Below are positions 17,889 to 27,317 of a stretch of DNA of 64,000 nt, in pieces. Numbering within the stretch: the stretch's first letter is position 1; each line of letters opens with the position of its first letter. This DNA is from Actinomadura citrea (GTDB lineage Bacteria > Actinomycetota > Actinomycetes > Streptosporangiales > Streptosporangiaceae): positions 1,922,001 through 1,986,000 of the forward strand of contig NZ_JACCBT010000001.1 of NCBI RefSeq assembly GCF_013409045.1. The letters run 5' to 3'. Under the pieces are notes generated by a model. The model saw only the letters and a list, made by a program, of their open reading frames with translations. It was not told the origin of the DNA and ran no database searches. The position numbers and the translations under genes are program-made.

Positions 17889-19043
17889 TCAACGGATCTT
17901 GCAAGCCCCGCCCGGGGAGGACGCCTGCTGAGACACCTCCGCGTGCCCCCCGGGCAGTCGGACCGTGACGAGGAGGCCGCCGGCGGGGCGGGGGACGAGG
18001 TCGAGGGTTCCGTCGTGTGCTCGGACGATGCTGTGCACGATCGCCAGCCCGAGGCCGACGCCGGCGTGCTCGTCGGCGCGTATGCGTTGCGTTCCGCGCT
18101 GGAAGGGCTCGGTGAGGGTCGGGACCAGTTCCGGCGGGACCGGCCGGCCGGTGTTCTCGACCCGCAGCACGCTCGCGTCATGCCGCGACTCGGTGTGGAT
18201 CGTCACGGTGCCGCCGGCGGCGAGGTTGTGGACGACGGCGTTCTGGACGAGGTTGGTGACCATCCGCAGGATGAGGGCCGCGGAACCGACGGCCGGTGCC
18301 CTCTCACCGGTGACGTCCAGCGTGATCCGGCGCTGTTCGGCGAGCGGGAGCAGCGTTTCGGCGGCTTCTTCGGCGATGAGGGACAGGTCGACGGGCTCGC
18401 GGGCGAAGCTCCTGCGGTCGCCGCGGCTGAGCAGCAGGAGGGCCTCGGTGAGATCGATCGCCCGCGTGTTGACGCTGTGGAGGCGTTCGATGAGTTCGCC
18501 CTGGTCCCGCGTGGGGTCGGTGCGGGCGACGTCGAGGAGCGTCTGGGAGATCGCCAGCGGGGTGCGCAGCTCGTGGGAGGCGTTCGCGGCGAACCTCTGC
18601 TGCTCGTCGACGTGGGATTCGAGCTGTTCGAGCATGGTGTCGAACACGTCGGCGAGTTCGCGGAACTCGTCATTGCGGCCCCGTAGCCGGATCCGGTGGG
18701 ACAGTGATCCGTTGGAGGCCGTCCTTGCCGCGTCCGCGATCCGGGTGAGGGGTGCGAGCATCCGGCCGGCGAGGAACCACCCTCCCAGGAGGCCGAACAC
18801 CAGGAGGAGGGCCATCGCCGCGGCCGCGGCGGGATAGAAGCCCTGCAGGAGGTCGGAGCGGTCGGGCCCGACGACGATCACGATGCCGTACTTCCGCTGG
18901 ATGTCTCCGGGGTCGATGTCGCGCATCCAGCGCAGCACGAACACCCAGACCACGGCCAGCAGGAGAGCGCCGCCCAGCAGGACGAATCCGGCGTAGCTGA
19001 GGGTGAGCTTCAGCCGAGCGCTGAGCCCTGGGCGCCTATCCAC
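17889..19043 (-). CDS. Orphan sensor histidine kinase
   Basis: A 384-residue membrane kinase: TM1 at about 14-36, a short extracytoplasmic loop ('DIDPGDIQRKYGIV'), TM2 at about 70-90, HAMP, dimerisation/H-box 'NASHELRTPLA', then HATPase with N-box 'NLVQNAVVHN' and 'GVGLGLAIV'. The start is GTG 19043, which overlaps the TAG (19036-19038) of a 16-codon mini-ORF that looks like a deleted response regulator. No intact partner regulator is adjacent. It is divergent from a VanJ-like gene. Confidence 0.88.
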   Translation of the reverse strand: MDRRPGLSARLKLTLSYAGFVLLGGALLLAVVWVFVLRWMRDIDPGDIQRKYGIVIVVGPDRSDLLQGFYPAAAAAMALLLVFGLLGGWFLAGRMLAPLTRIADAARTASNGSLSHRIRLRGRNDEFRELADVFDTMLEQLESHVDEQQRFAANASHELRTPLAISQTLLDVARTDPTRDQGELIERLHSVNTRAIDLTEALLLLSRGDRRSFAREPVDLSLIAEEAAETLLPLAEQRRITLDVTGERAPAVGSAALILRMVTNLVQNAVVHNLAAGGTVTIHTESRHDASVLRVENTGRPVPPELVPTLTEPFQRGTQRIRADEHAGVGLGLAIVHSIVRAHDGTLDLVPRPAGGLLVTVRLPGGHAEVSQQASSPGGACKIR

Positions 19044-19086
19044 GAGTGCCGCCGGGGTGGACGGGCTCGACGATCCACACACGCAT
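19036..19086 (-). pseudogene. Residual response-regulator ORF (in-frame deletion remnant)
   Basis: A 16-residue frame from ATG 19086 to TAG 19036, reading MRVWIVEPVHPGGTRG. The first seven residues match the usual first strand of OmpR-type response regulators (MR-V-L-IVE followed by the acidic pair), but the next residues are not DE; the frame ends exactly where a regulator would end, overlapping the kinase start by a few bases. The simplest reading is an in-frame deletion that removed nearly the whole receiver and DNA-binding domains. It could instead be a chance leader peptide. Confidence 0.5.
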
Positions 19087-19219
19087 GCTCTCGATGCTAC
19101 GAACCGCTACATATCGTCGGCATATCGAAAACCCCATACGCGCCGGCAACACCGCGCCGCCTTGACTGGCGATGTGACTCGAACCCGATGCGACGGCGTG
19201 ACCGTCCGAGGATGCAGCA

Positions 19220-20326
19220 GTGACCGGCAGTGAGCGACCACAGACGATGGCGCAGGTCGACGCGGTGGAGACCGAACAGGCCGGCACCGACCACCGGCAC
19301 ACCGGTGCCGGGACCTGGCGTGCGGGCATCCGCCGGGCGATCCGCGCCGGCTCCCGGCCGGGGCCCTGGAAGCGCGGTCTGGTGCTCGCCGCGTCGGCGC
19401 TGCTGCTCGGCCTTCTCATGCTGCTGCATGCGGAGATCCCGAACCGGATCGGGAACCTCGGCAGCCTGGTGGAGACCTTCCTGCCGTGGTTCGGCCTGTT
19501 CGTCCCGGTGCTGCTGGCAGCGGCGCTGTGGCGCCGCTCCGCCTCCGCGGTGGCCGCGCTGCTGCTGCCGGTCGTGGTGTGGCTGAACCTCTTCGGCGGG
19601 CTGCTCGGCGACAAGTCCCACGCGGGCGGCGACCTCACCCTGGCCAGTCACAACGTCGGTGCCGACAACCCCGACCCGATCGGCACCGCCCGCGACCTGG
19701 CCGCCTCCGGGGCGGACGTGCTGGCGCTGGAGGAGCTGGCCGAGCAGGTCAGGGGCACGTACGAGAGGGAGCTGGCCAAGGCGTACCCGTACCACACGGT
19801 GCAGGGCACGGTCGGGCTGTGGAGCAGGCTGCCGCTGTCGGACACCCGGCCGGTCGACATCAAGACGGACGCCGGGCCGCTGGGGGAGTCCAAGCCGGCC
19901 GAAGTCAAGATGCACTACAACCGGGCGCTTCGCACAACGGTGGCCACGGGACAAGGGCCGTTGGCGGTGTACGTGGCCCACCTCGGGTCCGTGCGCGTGA
20001 ATCCCAGGGCGGGCTTCTGGACGGCCCACCGGGACAGAGGCGCGCAGGCGCTCGGCGAGGCCGTCGCCGCCGAACGGAACGAGCGGGTGGTGCTGCTCGG
20101 GGACCTGAACGGCACCGAGGACGACCGAGCGCTCGCCGGCATCACCTCGCGGCTTCGCTCGGTCCAGGACGAGGCCGGGGACGGCTTCGGCTTCAGCTGG
20201 CCGGCGACGTTCCCGATGGCGCGGATCGACCAGATCCTCGTCCGCGGCGTGAAGCCGGAAAGCTCGTGGGTGCTCCCCGCCACCGGCAGCGACCACCTGC
20301 CGGTGGCGGCCGGAATCAGCTGGTGA
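19220..20326 (+). CDS. VanJ-like membrane-anchored endonuclease/exonuclease/phosphatase family protein
   Basis: A 368-residue protein with three N-terminal hydrophobic segments (about 52-72, 82-102, 105-125) and a C-terminal EEP-fold domain outside the membrane. Active-site blocks are intact: 'LASHNVGADN', 'ALEELAEQ', 'GDLNGTEDD', 'IDQIL' and 'GSDHLPV'. Streptomyces VanJ has this architecture and gives teicoplanin resistance, probably acting on undecaprenyl-pyrophosphate-linked species. Function here is inferred from that similarity. Start GTG 19220 follows GAGGA. Operon with the SxxK hydrolase 13 bp downstream. Confidence 0.75.
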   Translation: MTGSERPQTMAQVDAVETEQAGTDHRHTGAGTWRAGIRRAIRAGSRPGPWKRGLVLAASALLLGLLMLLHAEIPNRIGNLGSLVETFLPWFGLFVPVLLAAALWRRSASAVAALLLPVVVWLNLFGGLLGDKSHAGGDLTLASHNVGADNPDPIGTARDLAASGADVLALEELAEQVRGTYERELAKAYPYHTVQGTVGLWSRLPLSDTRPVDIKTDAGPLGESKPAEVKMHYNRALRTTVATGQGPLAVYVAHLGSVRVNPRAGFWTAHRDRGAQALGEAVAAERNERVVLLGDLNGTEDDRALAGITSRLRSVQDEAGDGFGFSWPATFPMARIDQILVRGVKPESSWVLPATGSDHLPVAAGISW

Positions 20327-20339
20327 AAGGACCGTGAGC

Positions 20340-21593
20340 ATGGACTCGGATTCTGTACGTGGCGTCGGCCGGCGGCGGCTGGTCACCTGGGGCGGCCTGG
20401 CCGCCGCCGGCGCGGCGGCCGGTGTGCCGCTGGTGGGCGCCGGGACCGGCCGCGCCGCCTCGCCCCCGGCCGGCCCGTCCGGGCGGGATGAGATCCCGCC
20501 GGAGACCCGGCCCGGCGGAGCCTACGACCGGTACGTGGCGCAGTTGGCCGCCGCGGGCAAGTTCTCCGGTGTGGTGCTGCTGTCGCACCGGGGCCGGACG
20601 GTGCTGTCCCGCAGTTACGGCATGGCCGACCAGGAGAAAGGGGTCCGCAACCACGAGGGCACGGCGTTCAGCCTGAGTTCGGCGGGCAAGCCGTTCTTCG
20701 CGGTGGCCATGCTGCAGCTGGCGCAGCAGGGCAAGCTGCGTTTGACGGACACGGTGGGCGCCCACCTGACCGGCTTCGCCAAGGACATCGCCGAGAAGGT
20801 GAACATCCACCACCTGCTGTCCGGCACCTCCGGACTGGACGCGCCGGATGAGGACGTGCAACACGTCTTCCAGAGCCGCGACGAGGTGCACGAGTACTAC
20901 GAGCAGCGCGCCCGGCAGGCGAAACCGGTGGGCGTCCCGGGCACTCCGAACACCGCCCACGCGGAACCGGAGGTCACCATCTCCGCGCTGATCGTGGAGG
21001 CCGTCGCCGGCATGTCGTACTGGGACTACGTCCAGGAGAACATCTTCGAGCGCTGCGGCATGACCGGCTCGGGCTTCTACACCAGGCCGCAGTGGCTGAC
21101 CGACCGGCACATCGCGCACCCGTACATGAAGGTGGCCGACGGCAGCGTGGTGGACGCCCTCCACAACCTGGACAAGGGCAGCCCCAACCCGTACGTGCTC
21201 GGCAAGAACCCGGGCCGCGCCTTCATCGACGCCCCTGGGGACGGCGGCTTCGCCACCGCGCCGGATCTGGTCCGGTTCGCCCGCGCCCTGGGCGACGGCA
21301 CGGTGCTGGACCGGCCCTGGGCCGACGTGCTCACCTCGGCCAAGATCCCGCACGGACCGGCGTCGTTCGGCGCGTACGGGATCCCGATCAGCATCGTCAA
21401 CGGCCAGTGGATGTACCAGCGCGCCGGAGGCAACCCCGGTGTCGGCGCCAACTGGAGCATCTACCCCTACACCGGCTGGGTCGGCATCATCCTCACCAAC
21501 CGCGACTCCGACGGCGGGTCCCTGGTGGACGTCCTGGGCCAGGAGATGAAGGCCATCACCGGCGCGGAACCCGACCCCGGCTCGGGCGGCTGA
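20340..21593 (+). CDS. Exported beta-lactamase-family (SxxK) serine hydrolase, degenerate active site
   Basis: A 417-residue protein of the class C beta-lactamase/DD-peptidase family. The N-terminus 'GRRRLVTWGGLAAAG' with a cleavage-like 'GRAAS' looks like a Tat signal. The nucleophile motif is present ('LSSAGKPFF', S-A-G-K near residue 120). The usual YxN motif after the 'PGT' block is not visible ('PGTPNTAHAEPE'), and the C-terminal HxG is replaced by 'RAGGNPG'. It may be a non-classical hydrolase or a binding protein. ATG 20340 is 9 nt from GAAAGGA; coupled to the VanJ-like gene. Confidence 0.78.
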   Translation: MDSDSVRGVGRRRLVTWGGLAAAGAAAGVPLVGAGTGRAASPPAGPSGRDEIPPETRPGGAYDRYVAQLAAAGKFSGVVLLSHRGRTVLSRSYGMADQEKGVRNHEGTAFSLSSAGKPFFAVAMLQLAQQGKLRLTDTVGAHLTGFAKDIAEKVNIHHLLSGTSGLDAPDEDVQHVFQSRDEVHEYYEQRARQAKPVGVPGTPNTAHAEPEVTISALIVEAVAGMSYWDYVQENIFERCGMTGSGFYTRPQWLTDRHIAHPYMKVADGSVVDALHNLDKGSPNPYVLGKNPGRAFIDAPGDGGFATAPDLVRFARALGDGTVLDRPWADVLTSAKIPHGPASFGAYGIPISIVNGQWMYQRAGGNPGVGANWSIYPYTGWVGIILTNRDSDGGSLVDVLGQEMKAITGAEPDPGSGG

Positions 21594-21620
21594 CCCGGCC
21601 CACGACACGAGCGGGCGGGT

Positions 21621-24600
21621 CTACCGCAGTCCCTGGGGACGCGCGTTCCTCCAGGCGCGGTCGAAGAGGACGGGGACGGGGCCGGACGGGACGACGGCCA
21701 TGTTCGCCGTGGAGCGGCGCTCCTCCGCCAGCGGCAGCAGGCGGATCTTCGGCACCTCGATGGGCAGGCGCGGCGCCTTGTACTCCCGCCACGCGCCGTG
21801 CACGAACAGCGAGCGTCCCGCACGCGCCCGGGTGGCGTTCAGCACGAGCCCCGAGCCGCCGAGTTCGGCCACCGCCGCCTTGAACCGGGCGGGCTTCCAG
21901 CCGGTCCACTCCTTCACGTTGCGGTCGGACGGGTCGGGCAGGGCGAGAAGCATCAGGTAGAGGGCCGCCGCGTCCTCGCCCAGCCGGTGGGTCTCCGCGC
22001 ATTCCTCCACCAGGTACGGCACCGAGCGTGCCGGGTGCTGCTCCCAGCCCGGCGCCAGGTCCGCGTCGGCGGCCAGGTGCGCGCCGAGCGCCGCGAAGTC
22101 GTCGCTGAGCAGAAGACGCAGGTCCGCCAGTGCGGGAAGCCCGGAGCCGCTGGGCACCACCTGGGACGGCAGGGTCGCGTCGTAGTAGTCGTCGAGGGTG
22201 TCGAGCAGCGGGTCGTCCGGCCCCTTCACCGCGGCCGGATCCACCCGCAGGTGGCTGAGGCTGAAGACGTCGTCCTCGACGAGCGTCACCGCCGGATGGC
22301 CGGTGAGCACGCCGGTGGGCGGCGGGGCGCCCATCAGGTGGTTGCTCTGCAGCGAGAACAGGGTGCGCGGCCCCGCGGCCTCCCGCAGCCGGGAGATCGC
22401 GGCACCGACCGCGGGACGCAGCGGATCGCCGGCCGGGGTCCGGTAGGCGAGCCAGGCGGCGACGCGCGGCAGGGCGAGCGGGTCCGGCTCGCCGGAGAAG
22501 GCCGAGGCGTCCGCGAGGCAGTCCGCGCCGGCGGCGACGCGGCCGATGAGCACCCACGGACGCAGGGACGGCCGACCGCTTCGCCACACCCAGGGGGACG
22601 CCCGGGGCGCGCGTGGCAGCGGAGCCTCGCCCCTGGGCTGGGTGATCTCCTTGAGCGCGCGGGGCAGGAGCCCGCTGGGCAGGGGGAACGGGGCCCCCGA
22701 CTCCTGCGAGCACCACGCGGCCGCGCGGTCCACCGCCGGGCCCGACGACCACAGCTCCTCCGGGTCGTCCGGCAGGAGGCGTTCGTAGAGCCTGGTGTAG
22801 AACTCGGGCGGTCGCAGGGCCCTGAGACTCTCCCTCGCCCGGTCCATCTCCGGGCTCCACCGCGTCCAGCGGGACGGCCTGGAACCGGGGTGGACGAGCC
22901 GGACGGGATCGTCCGGGGCCAGTTGGTACGGCGCGGACAGGAGCGCCCCCTGGAGGACAACGGCCGCCTCGGCCTCCGACAGCCCCGTCTTCTCCGCGAA
23001 CACGGCCGCCAGTTCAGGGCTCACCGGAGGACGGTCCCGTTCGCGCCAGAGTTCGTCGAACCGCGCGAACCAGTCGGCGGAGCGCACCGGCTCCAGCACG
23101 CAGGCGTCGAGCAGGCCCGCCCCGGCCGTCGCCAGCGGCCCCTCCTCGGCGAACTCTCCTTCGGGGGCGTACTCCAGGAGCACCCGTTCGAGGGGCGCCT
23201 GATAGTCGACGCCCACCACCAGGGCGACGGACGTGGCCGTGCGGAACGCCGTCCCGGGGGAGACCGTGCCGCGCTCCGTGGCCTCGGGCAGTTCGCAGCG
23301 CACCACCCGCCAGCGGCCCGGCTCGCCCGACACGAAGGGATAGGTCGCGTAGGCGGCCGGCCTCTGGTGCGGACTCGGCCTCGACCTTGACAGGGGGCCG
23401 CTGTACGCGGCGGTGTTGGCGTGGTTCGGCCGGAACTCCAGGCCGACCACGTTGCCGTCCAGCCGGGCGCTCGGTGTGCTCAGGTCACCGTCCCAGACGG
23501 GCGTGCCGGAGCCCGCCAGATCCATGAGCCGGCCGCACTGCCGCACGACCGGGTCGGCGCTCTGCGCCCGGGGCTCCGCCTCCGGTTCGTCCCCCGGAGT
23601 GAGGCGGCGGACGAGGCGCTCCAGGCCCACCCGGCAGTTGACCGCCGTGACCAGCGAGAACGCGACCCTGTCGAAGGTGGCCCTGTCCTGCTCCTTCAGC
23701 TCCGGCAGCGCCTGCGAGAGGGCCACGAAGTTCGGCCCCGACACCGAGCGGTTGATGTAGTGGGGCACCAGGAGCTTCACCAGCCCGTCGACGCGCTCGC
23801 GGGTGAACTCGTCCGGCAGGTCGGCCATGAGCAGCGCCATGACGTCCACCGCCGCGAACTCGCGCGCCGTCTCGGCGTCCTTGAGGAGCAGGTCCACCGC
23901 CGCGCCCACGTGCACGAACCGGGCGAGCAGCATCCGCAGCCCGTACAGGTCGAGGCCCTCGCGCAGCCGGGCGCGCTCGCGGGCGCACCACGCGCGCACC
24001 TCCTCGTGGCCGATCGGGTTGTCGAACGGTCCCGGGAGCCTGCCCCACCCCTTGGTCTCGTGCGGCTCGTACCAGGTGTTGGACGCGCTGTCCCCGACGG
24101 TCATGTCGAGGTCGCCCCGCGCCCTGGCGCGCAGTTCCCGCGCGAACCGCTCGTCCGCCAGGACGTGCCGCAGTCCGGGGCGGCGGGCGACCACCAGGTC
24201 GGGCAGGAACGCGGGGCCGAGGCGCTCCGGCGGGTCGGCGACGGGGACGCCGTGCTCCAGCAGCATGTCGATCATGTCCAGGGGCGTCCTCCTGCGGCCG
24301 GTCTCGTCGAGCCGCCAGAAGCGGAACGCCACCGGCACCCCGTCGGCCGCGAGCCGCGGGCCGATCCGCTCGGCCACCTCGTAGAGCTCGCCGACCGGGT
24401 CCTTCCAGTGATCGTGTCCCTGCACGCAGTCGACCAGCCAGGCGGCCGCTTCCCCGCGCTGGAGGCCGGGGGCGTCCCCGGTCAGCATCGCCAGGGCGCC
24501 GCTGCGGTCGAGCAGCTTCAGCCACAGCGGTCCGTGCGTCGGCCATTTCGGACGCAGGTCCAGAGCCCGCCGCGCCGCCTCAGGCCCGGACACCAGGTCC

Positions 24601-25673
24601 ATGGCACGGCCCTTCAACGCGTCGGTCCAGAACGCCTCGTCGCCCAGCGACACCTCGCCCGCCGCGAAGACCGACCGCAGGAACGCCGCGAGCTCCTCCT
24701 CGGGATCCAGCCCGGCGGCCTTGGCGATCTTCCGGAGGTCGGCGGCGAGCTGCGGATGGACGTCGCCGCCGGCTTCGACCCGCCACACCGCCACCTCGCG
24801 GAAGCGGGCAAGGCCCTCCGGCGTGGCCGCGCCCCTGGCGCCCAGGTCGCGTGCCCAGGCCCGCAGGACCGTCGCGGACAGCACGTGCGCGTGCTCTTCG
24901 TAGCGCCCGGCCAGCCACTCCGGGTCGGGACGGTGCGCCAGCGCCCGTTCGAGCTTGCGTGCGCGGCCGAACCAGGCGGAGGCCAGGTCCGGCTCATCGT
25001 GGTCGAGGGCGGCGTCGGCCACCGCGTCCAGAAGGGAGATCAAAAGCGCGGGCGCGGACTCCTCCAGGCCACCCAGGGTCTCCTCCACGGACGGCTTGTA
25101 GAAGTAGCGCCAGCGACCGGTCCGGACCTCCAGGGTGTGGACCTTCTCCACCGCGAGCCGCTCCGCGTCGGGGTGCGCCGCGATGATGCTCTCGGGGAAG
25201 GGGACCACGTCGCCGTAGGGGTCGTGCAGGCCGGTCTCGAACAGGCCCTCCGGCTCCCACCCGTCCACCGCCATCAGCAAGTCGCGGTAGCGGACGGCCG
25301 GCTCGCGAAGCACCTGGGTGAGCCTGCGGTCGTCAGGGCCGACGTAGGTCCGCGCGCACAGTCCGCCTTCGACCGGCTCGGTGGTGAGCGTGACACCCGC
25401 CGCGTCGAGCGCCTCCGCCCAGAACGGGTCGGCGTCCGCCAACACGCGCGGAACGCCCACCCCCTGAGCCGCCCACGAGCGTGCCGCTTCGTCGCACTGC
25501 TCCTCGTGGCGCTTCAGGTACCGCCGCACCACGAACATCGCGGCCAGGCCCGGCGCGCCCTGCACCTGTTCGGGAAGCTGCTTGAGCTTCCGCCCCCTGG
25601 GGTTGCGGTAGACGATCTCCAGATCGTCCGTCAGCTCCGCCGCGTATCCGCCGGCCTCGATCCGCCACCCCAT
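21621..25673 (-). CDS. Giant cytoplasmic protein, possibly DUF4132/MolR-like
   Basis: A 1350-residue protein with no signal peptide or membrane segment. The N-terminus 'LEIVYRNPRGRKLKQLPEQV' (about residues 18-37) resembles the start of DUF4132 (MolR-related) proteins, but I am not certain. The remainder is acidic and helix-rich, with leucine-rich repeat-like helical stretches and no NTPase, kinase or nuclease motif that I can find. It is transcribed alone. ATG 25673 has GGGGAGG 11 nt upstream; an upstream in-frame ATG (25733) is less likely. Function unknown. Confidence 0.75.
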   Translation of the reverse strand: MGWRIEAGGYAAELTDDLEIVYRNPRGRKLKQLPEQVQGAPGLAAMFVVRRYLKRHEEQCDEAARSWAAQGVGVPRVLADADPFWAEALDAAGVTLTTEPVEGGLCARTYVGPDDRRLTQVLREPAVRYRDLLMAVDGWEPEGLFETGLHDPYGDVVPFPESIIAAHPDAERLAVEKVHTLEVRTGRWRYFYKPSVEETLGGLEESAPALLISLLDAVADAALDHDEPDLASAWFGRARKLERALAHRPDPEWLAGRYEEHAHVLSATVLRAWARDLGARGAATPEGLARFREVAVWRVEAGGDVHPQLAADLRKIAKAAGLDPEEELAAFLRSVFAAGEVSLGDEAFWTDALKGRAMDLVSGPEAARRALDLRPKWPTHGPLWLKLLDRSGALAMLTGDAPGLQRGEAAAWLVDCVQGHDHWKDPVGELYEVAERIGPRLAADGVPVAFRFWRLDETGRRRTPLDMIDMLLEHGVPVADPPERLGPAFLPDLVVARRPGLRHVLADERFARELRARARGDLDMTVGDSASNTWYEPHETKGWGRLPGPFDNPIGHEEVRAWCARERARLREGLDLYGLRMLLARFVHVGAAVDLLLKDAETAREFAAVDVMALLMADLPDEFTRERVDGLVKLLVPHYINRSVSGPNFVALSQALPELKEQDRATFDRVAFSLVTAVNCRVGLERLVRRLTPGDEPEAEPRAQSADPVVRQCGRLMDLAGSGTPVWDGDLSTPSARLDGNVVGLEFRPNHANTAAYSGPLSRSRPSPHQRPAAYATYPFVSGEPGRWRVVRCELPEATERGTVSPGTAFRTATSVALVVGVDYQAPLERVLLEYAPEGEFAEEGPLATAGAGLLDACVLEPVRSADWFARFDELWRERDRPPVSPELAAVFAEKTGLSEAEAAVVLQGALLSAPYQLAPDDPVRLVHPGSRPSRWTRWSPEMDRARESLRALRPPEFYTRLYERLLPDDPEELWSSGPAVDRAAAWCSQESGAPFPLPSGLLPRALKEITQPRGEAPLPRAPRASPWVWRSGRPSLRPWVLIGRVAAGADCLADASAFSGEPDPLALPRVAAWLAYRTPAGDPLRPAVGAAISRLREAAGPRTLFSLQSNHLMGAPPPTGVLTGHPAVTLVEDDVFSLSHLRVDPAAVKGPDDPLLDTLDDYYDATLPSQVVPSGSGLPALADLRLLLSDDFAALGAHLAADADLAPGWEQHPARSVPYLVEECAETHRLGEDAAALYLMLLALPDPSDRNVKEWTGWKPARFKAAVAELGGSGLVLNATRARAGRSLFVHGAWREYKAPRLPIEVPKIRLLPLAEERRSTANMAVVPSGPVPVLFDRAWRNARPQGLR

Positions 25674-25985
25674 GTACGCCGCAGCCTCCCCATCTCGATC
25701 TTGACCGGTCAGCGTACGCATGATCACCGACACCGGCCACCGAAGCCGGAGCCCCCACTCTCAGGTCTGCGAAGGAGCCTCCTGCCGTGTCCGCTCGAAA
25801 CAACGCGCCACCCTGAGCCGGCCCTGAGAAAGTCTGCGTTCCGTGACGGTCCGGGGGCCGACTCAGGCTGCCTGCGCCGCGTTACGGCGGACTGCGGGCG
25901 GACGCCTGCGTCCTCGCCGACGAGGCCGAGAAGTACCGACCCTCGCCGGGTGCCGGCTCGGTTCCGGGACTGCTCGGTACGGGGC
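25674..25985. other. Intergenic region without a supported gene
   Basis: About 310 bp upstream of the giant gene. No ribosome-site-supported frame. A 49-codon plus-strand frame at about 25838-25995 has high third-position GC ('RYGGLRADACVLADEAEKY') but no start, so it could only be a gene fragment. The promoter of the giant gene should lie at the left end. Confidence 0.4.
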
Positions 25986-27317
25986 CTATGACGTGATCGC
26001 TGTGGCGGGGGTGACCTCCTGGCGGTGGACGATCACGTCGAACCACTGCCGCAGGGTGCCGCCGGTCATGTACGAGCCGGGGCCGGTGTGGGCAAGGCCC
26101 CGGGTCTGGACCGGAGCGTCCAGCCACGTGCGGACCGGCGGGGGCGCCGGTGCGCGCAGGTCGAGGGTGAACTGCGCGGTGCGGACGCCGCCGAAGGGGT
26201 TCTCGAACCAGTTCGGAGCGGGACGCGGCATGGGCGCGGTCCGACCGTCGCCCAGGCTCACCGTCCCGTGGTCGAAGGTGAAGCCGATCGACCGGTAGCG
26301 CGGGCCGTACCAGCGGCGGAGATACGAACCGGCGCTGGCGAAGCGCATGTCCGGGCCGGGAGGCCCGACGATGCGCATCCGCGGGGCGTCGGCGGTGTGC
26401 GCGCCGGCCGACCAGTATGCGATCTTGTCGCCGCTGAATCCGCGCCACCATTTCAGGTTCCGCGCCGCGCGGGCGTCCCTGTAGCCGTGCTGGTCGGCCT
26501 CGGGAAGGCCGTAGTGCTCGTAGAACCACAGGATCTGCCGGGCATTGTGCACGGCCAGGGCGTGCGCTCGGTCTCCCGGCCGGTGCGGCAGCCCTTCGAC
26601 CAGGTCGTGCAGTCGGCGGGCGTGGCGGATGTACGGCTGCTTGTCCGCCACCTGCATGTATTCAGTGACGTACTTCCACATGTCCGCACTCGGTGGGCGA
26701 AGGACCCGCAGGTGGCCCCGGAGTTCGGCCAGGCGCTCCGGAGCGGTCGCGGCGACATGGGCCTGGACGGCGTCGTAGGCCGGCGGGCCGGTGAGGAAGT
26801 ACTCCACCCCGACGAAGCGCACCTTGTCGGCCCGGCCCGCGTTGAAGTCGCGGAGCCAGCGCAGCACATCGGCGACCTCGCCGGTCTGGTACTGGGGAAG
26901 CATCTGCTGCATCAGCGCCTCCAGATCCCCTTCGCCCGTACGGATGTACCGGTCGATCTGGACGCCCGTCGTCCAGTTCTCCTCCCAGGCGACGGACCGG
27001 AAGCCGAGCCGCTCGACCAGGAGCCGCAGTGCGCGGTGCTTGAGCCGCGTCTCCTCGCGGGTGCCGTGCACCGACTCGCCGAGGCCGACGACGGTGGCGC
27101 CGCGAACCGACCGCAGCAGCGGCGCCTGGTCGTCCAGGGGCGCCGCCGGGTCGATGGTGCCCAGTGCCGCGGCGTTGTGCCCGACCCACTCGGTGACCGG
27201 CTCGGTGACCGGCTCCGTGCGGGGCGCGGCGCTCACGGCGGGCGCGCCCGCGACCGCGGTTCCGATGCCGGCCGCCAGTAGCAGTGACGCCTGTGCGTTC
27301 CGTCCAAATCGCTTCAT
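25986..27317 (-). CDS. Exported erythromycin esterase family protein
   Basis: A 443-residue second Ere-family protein, distinct from the one at 13411. It begins with a signal peptide ('MKRFGRNAQASLLLAAGIG', cleavage near 'VSAAP'), so it acts outside the cell. The catalytic ExxH is in 'GLGESVHGTREE' (about residues 75-86); 'SVAWEENWTTG', 'VGVEYFLTGPP' and 'SAGAHTADAP' match family blocks. Exported family members have been seen in actinomycetes, but their substrates are not established. ATG 27317 has an ideal AAGGAG 5 nt upstream. Monocistronic. Confidence 0.82.
   Translation of the reverse strand: MKRFGRNAQASLLLAAGIGTAVAGAPAVSAAPRTEPVTEPVTEWVGHNAAALGTIDPAAPLDDQAPLLRSVRGATVVGLGESVHGTREETRLKHRALRLLVERLGFRSVAWEENWTTGVQIDRYIRTGEGDLEALMQQMLPQYQTGEVADVLRWLRDFNAGRADKVRFVGVEYFLTGPPAYDAVQAHVAATAPERLAELRGHLRVLRPPSADMWKYVTEYMQVADKQPYIRHARRLHDLVEGLPHRPGDRAHALAVHNARQILWFYEHYGLPEADQHGYRDARAARNLKWWRGFSGDKIAYWSAGAHTADAPRMRIVGPPGPDMRFASAGSYLRRWYGPRYRSIGFTFDHGTVSLGDGRTAPMPRPAPNWFENPFGGVRTAQFTLDLRAPAPPPVRTWLDAPVQTRGLAHTGPGSYMTGGTLRQWFDVIVHRQEVTPATAITS

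Noticed and set aside
23421..25991. 856-codon plus-strand frame over the giant gene
   Set aside because: Composition is Arg/Gly/Pro noise; the minus-strand protein has balanced composition and a ribosome site.
25838..25995. 49-codon high-GC3 frame upstream of the giant gene ('GLRADACVLADEAEKY')
   Set aside because: No start codon or ribosome site, and high third-position GC alone is weak evidence in such GC-rich DNA. At most a gene fragment.
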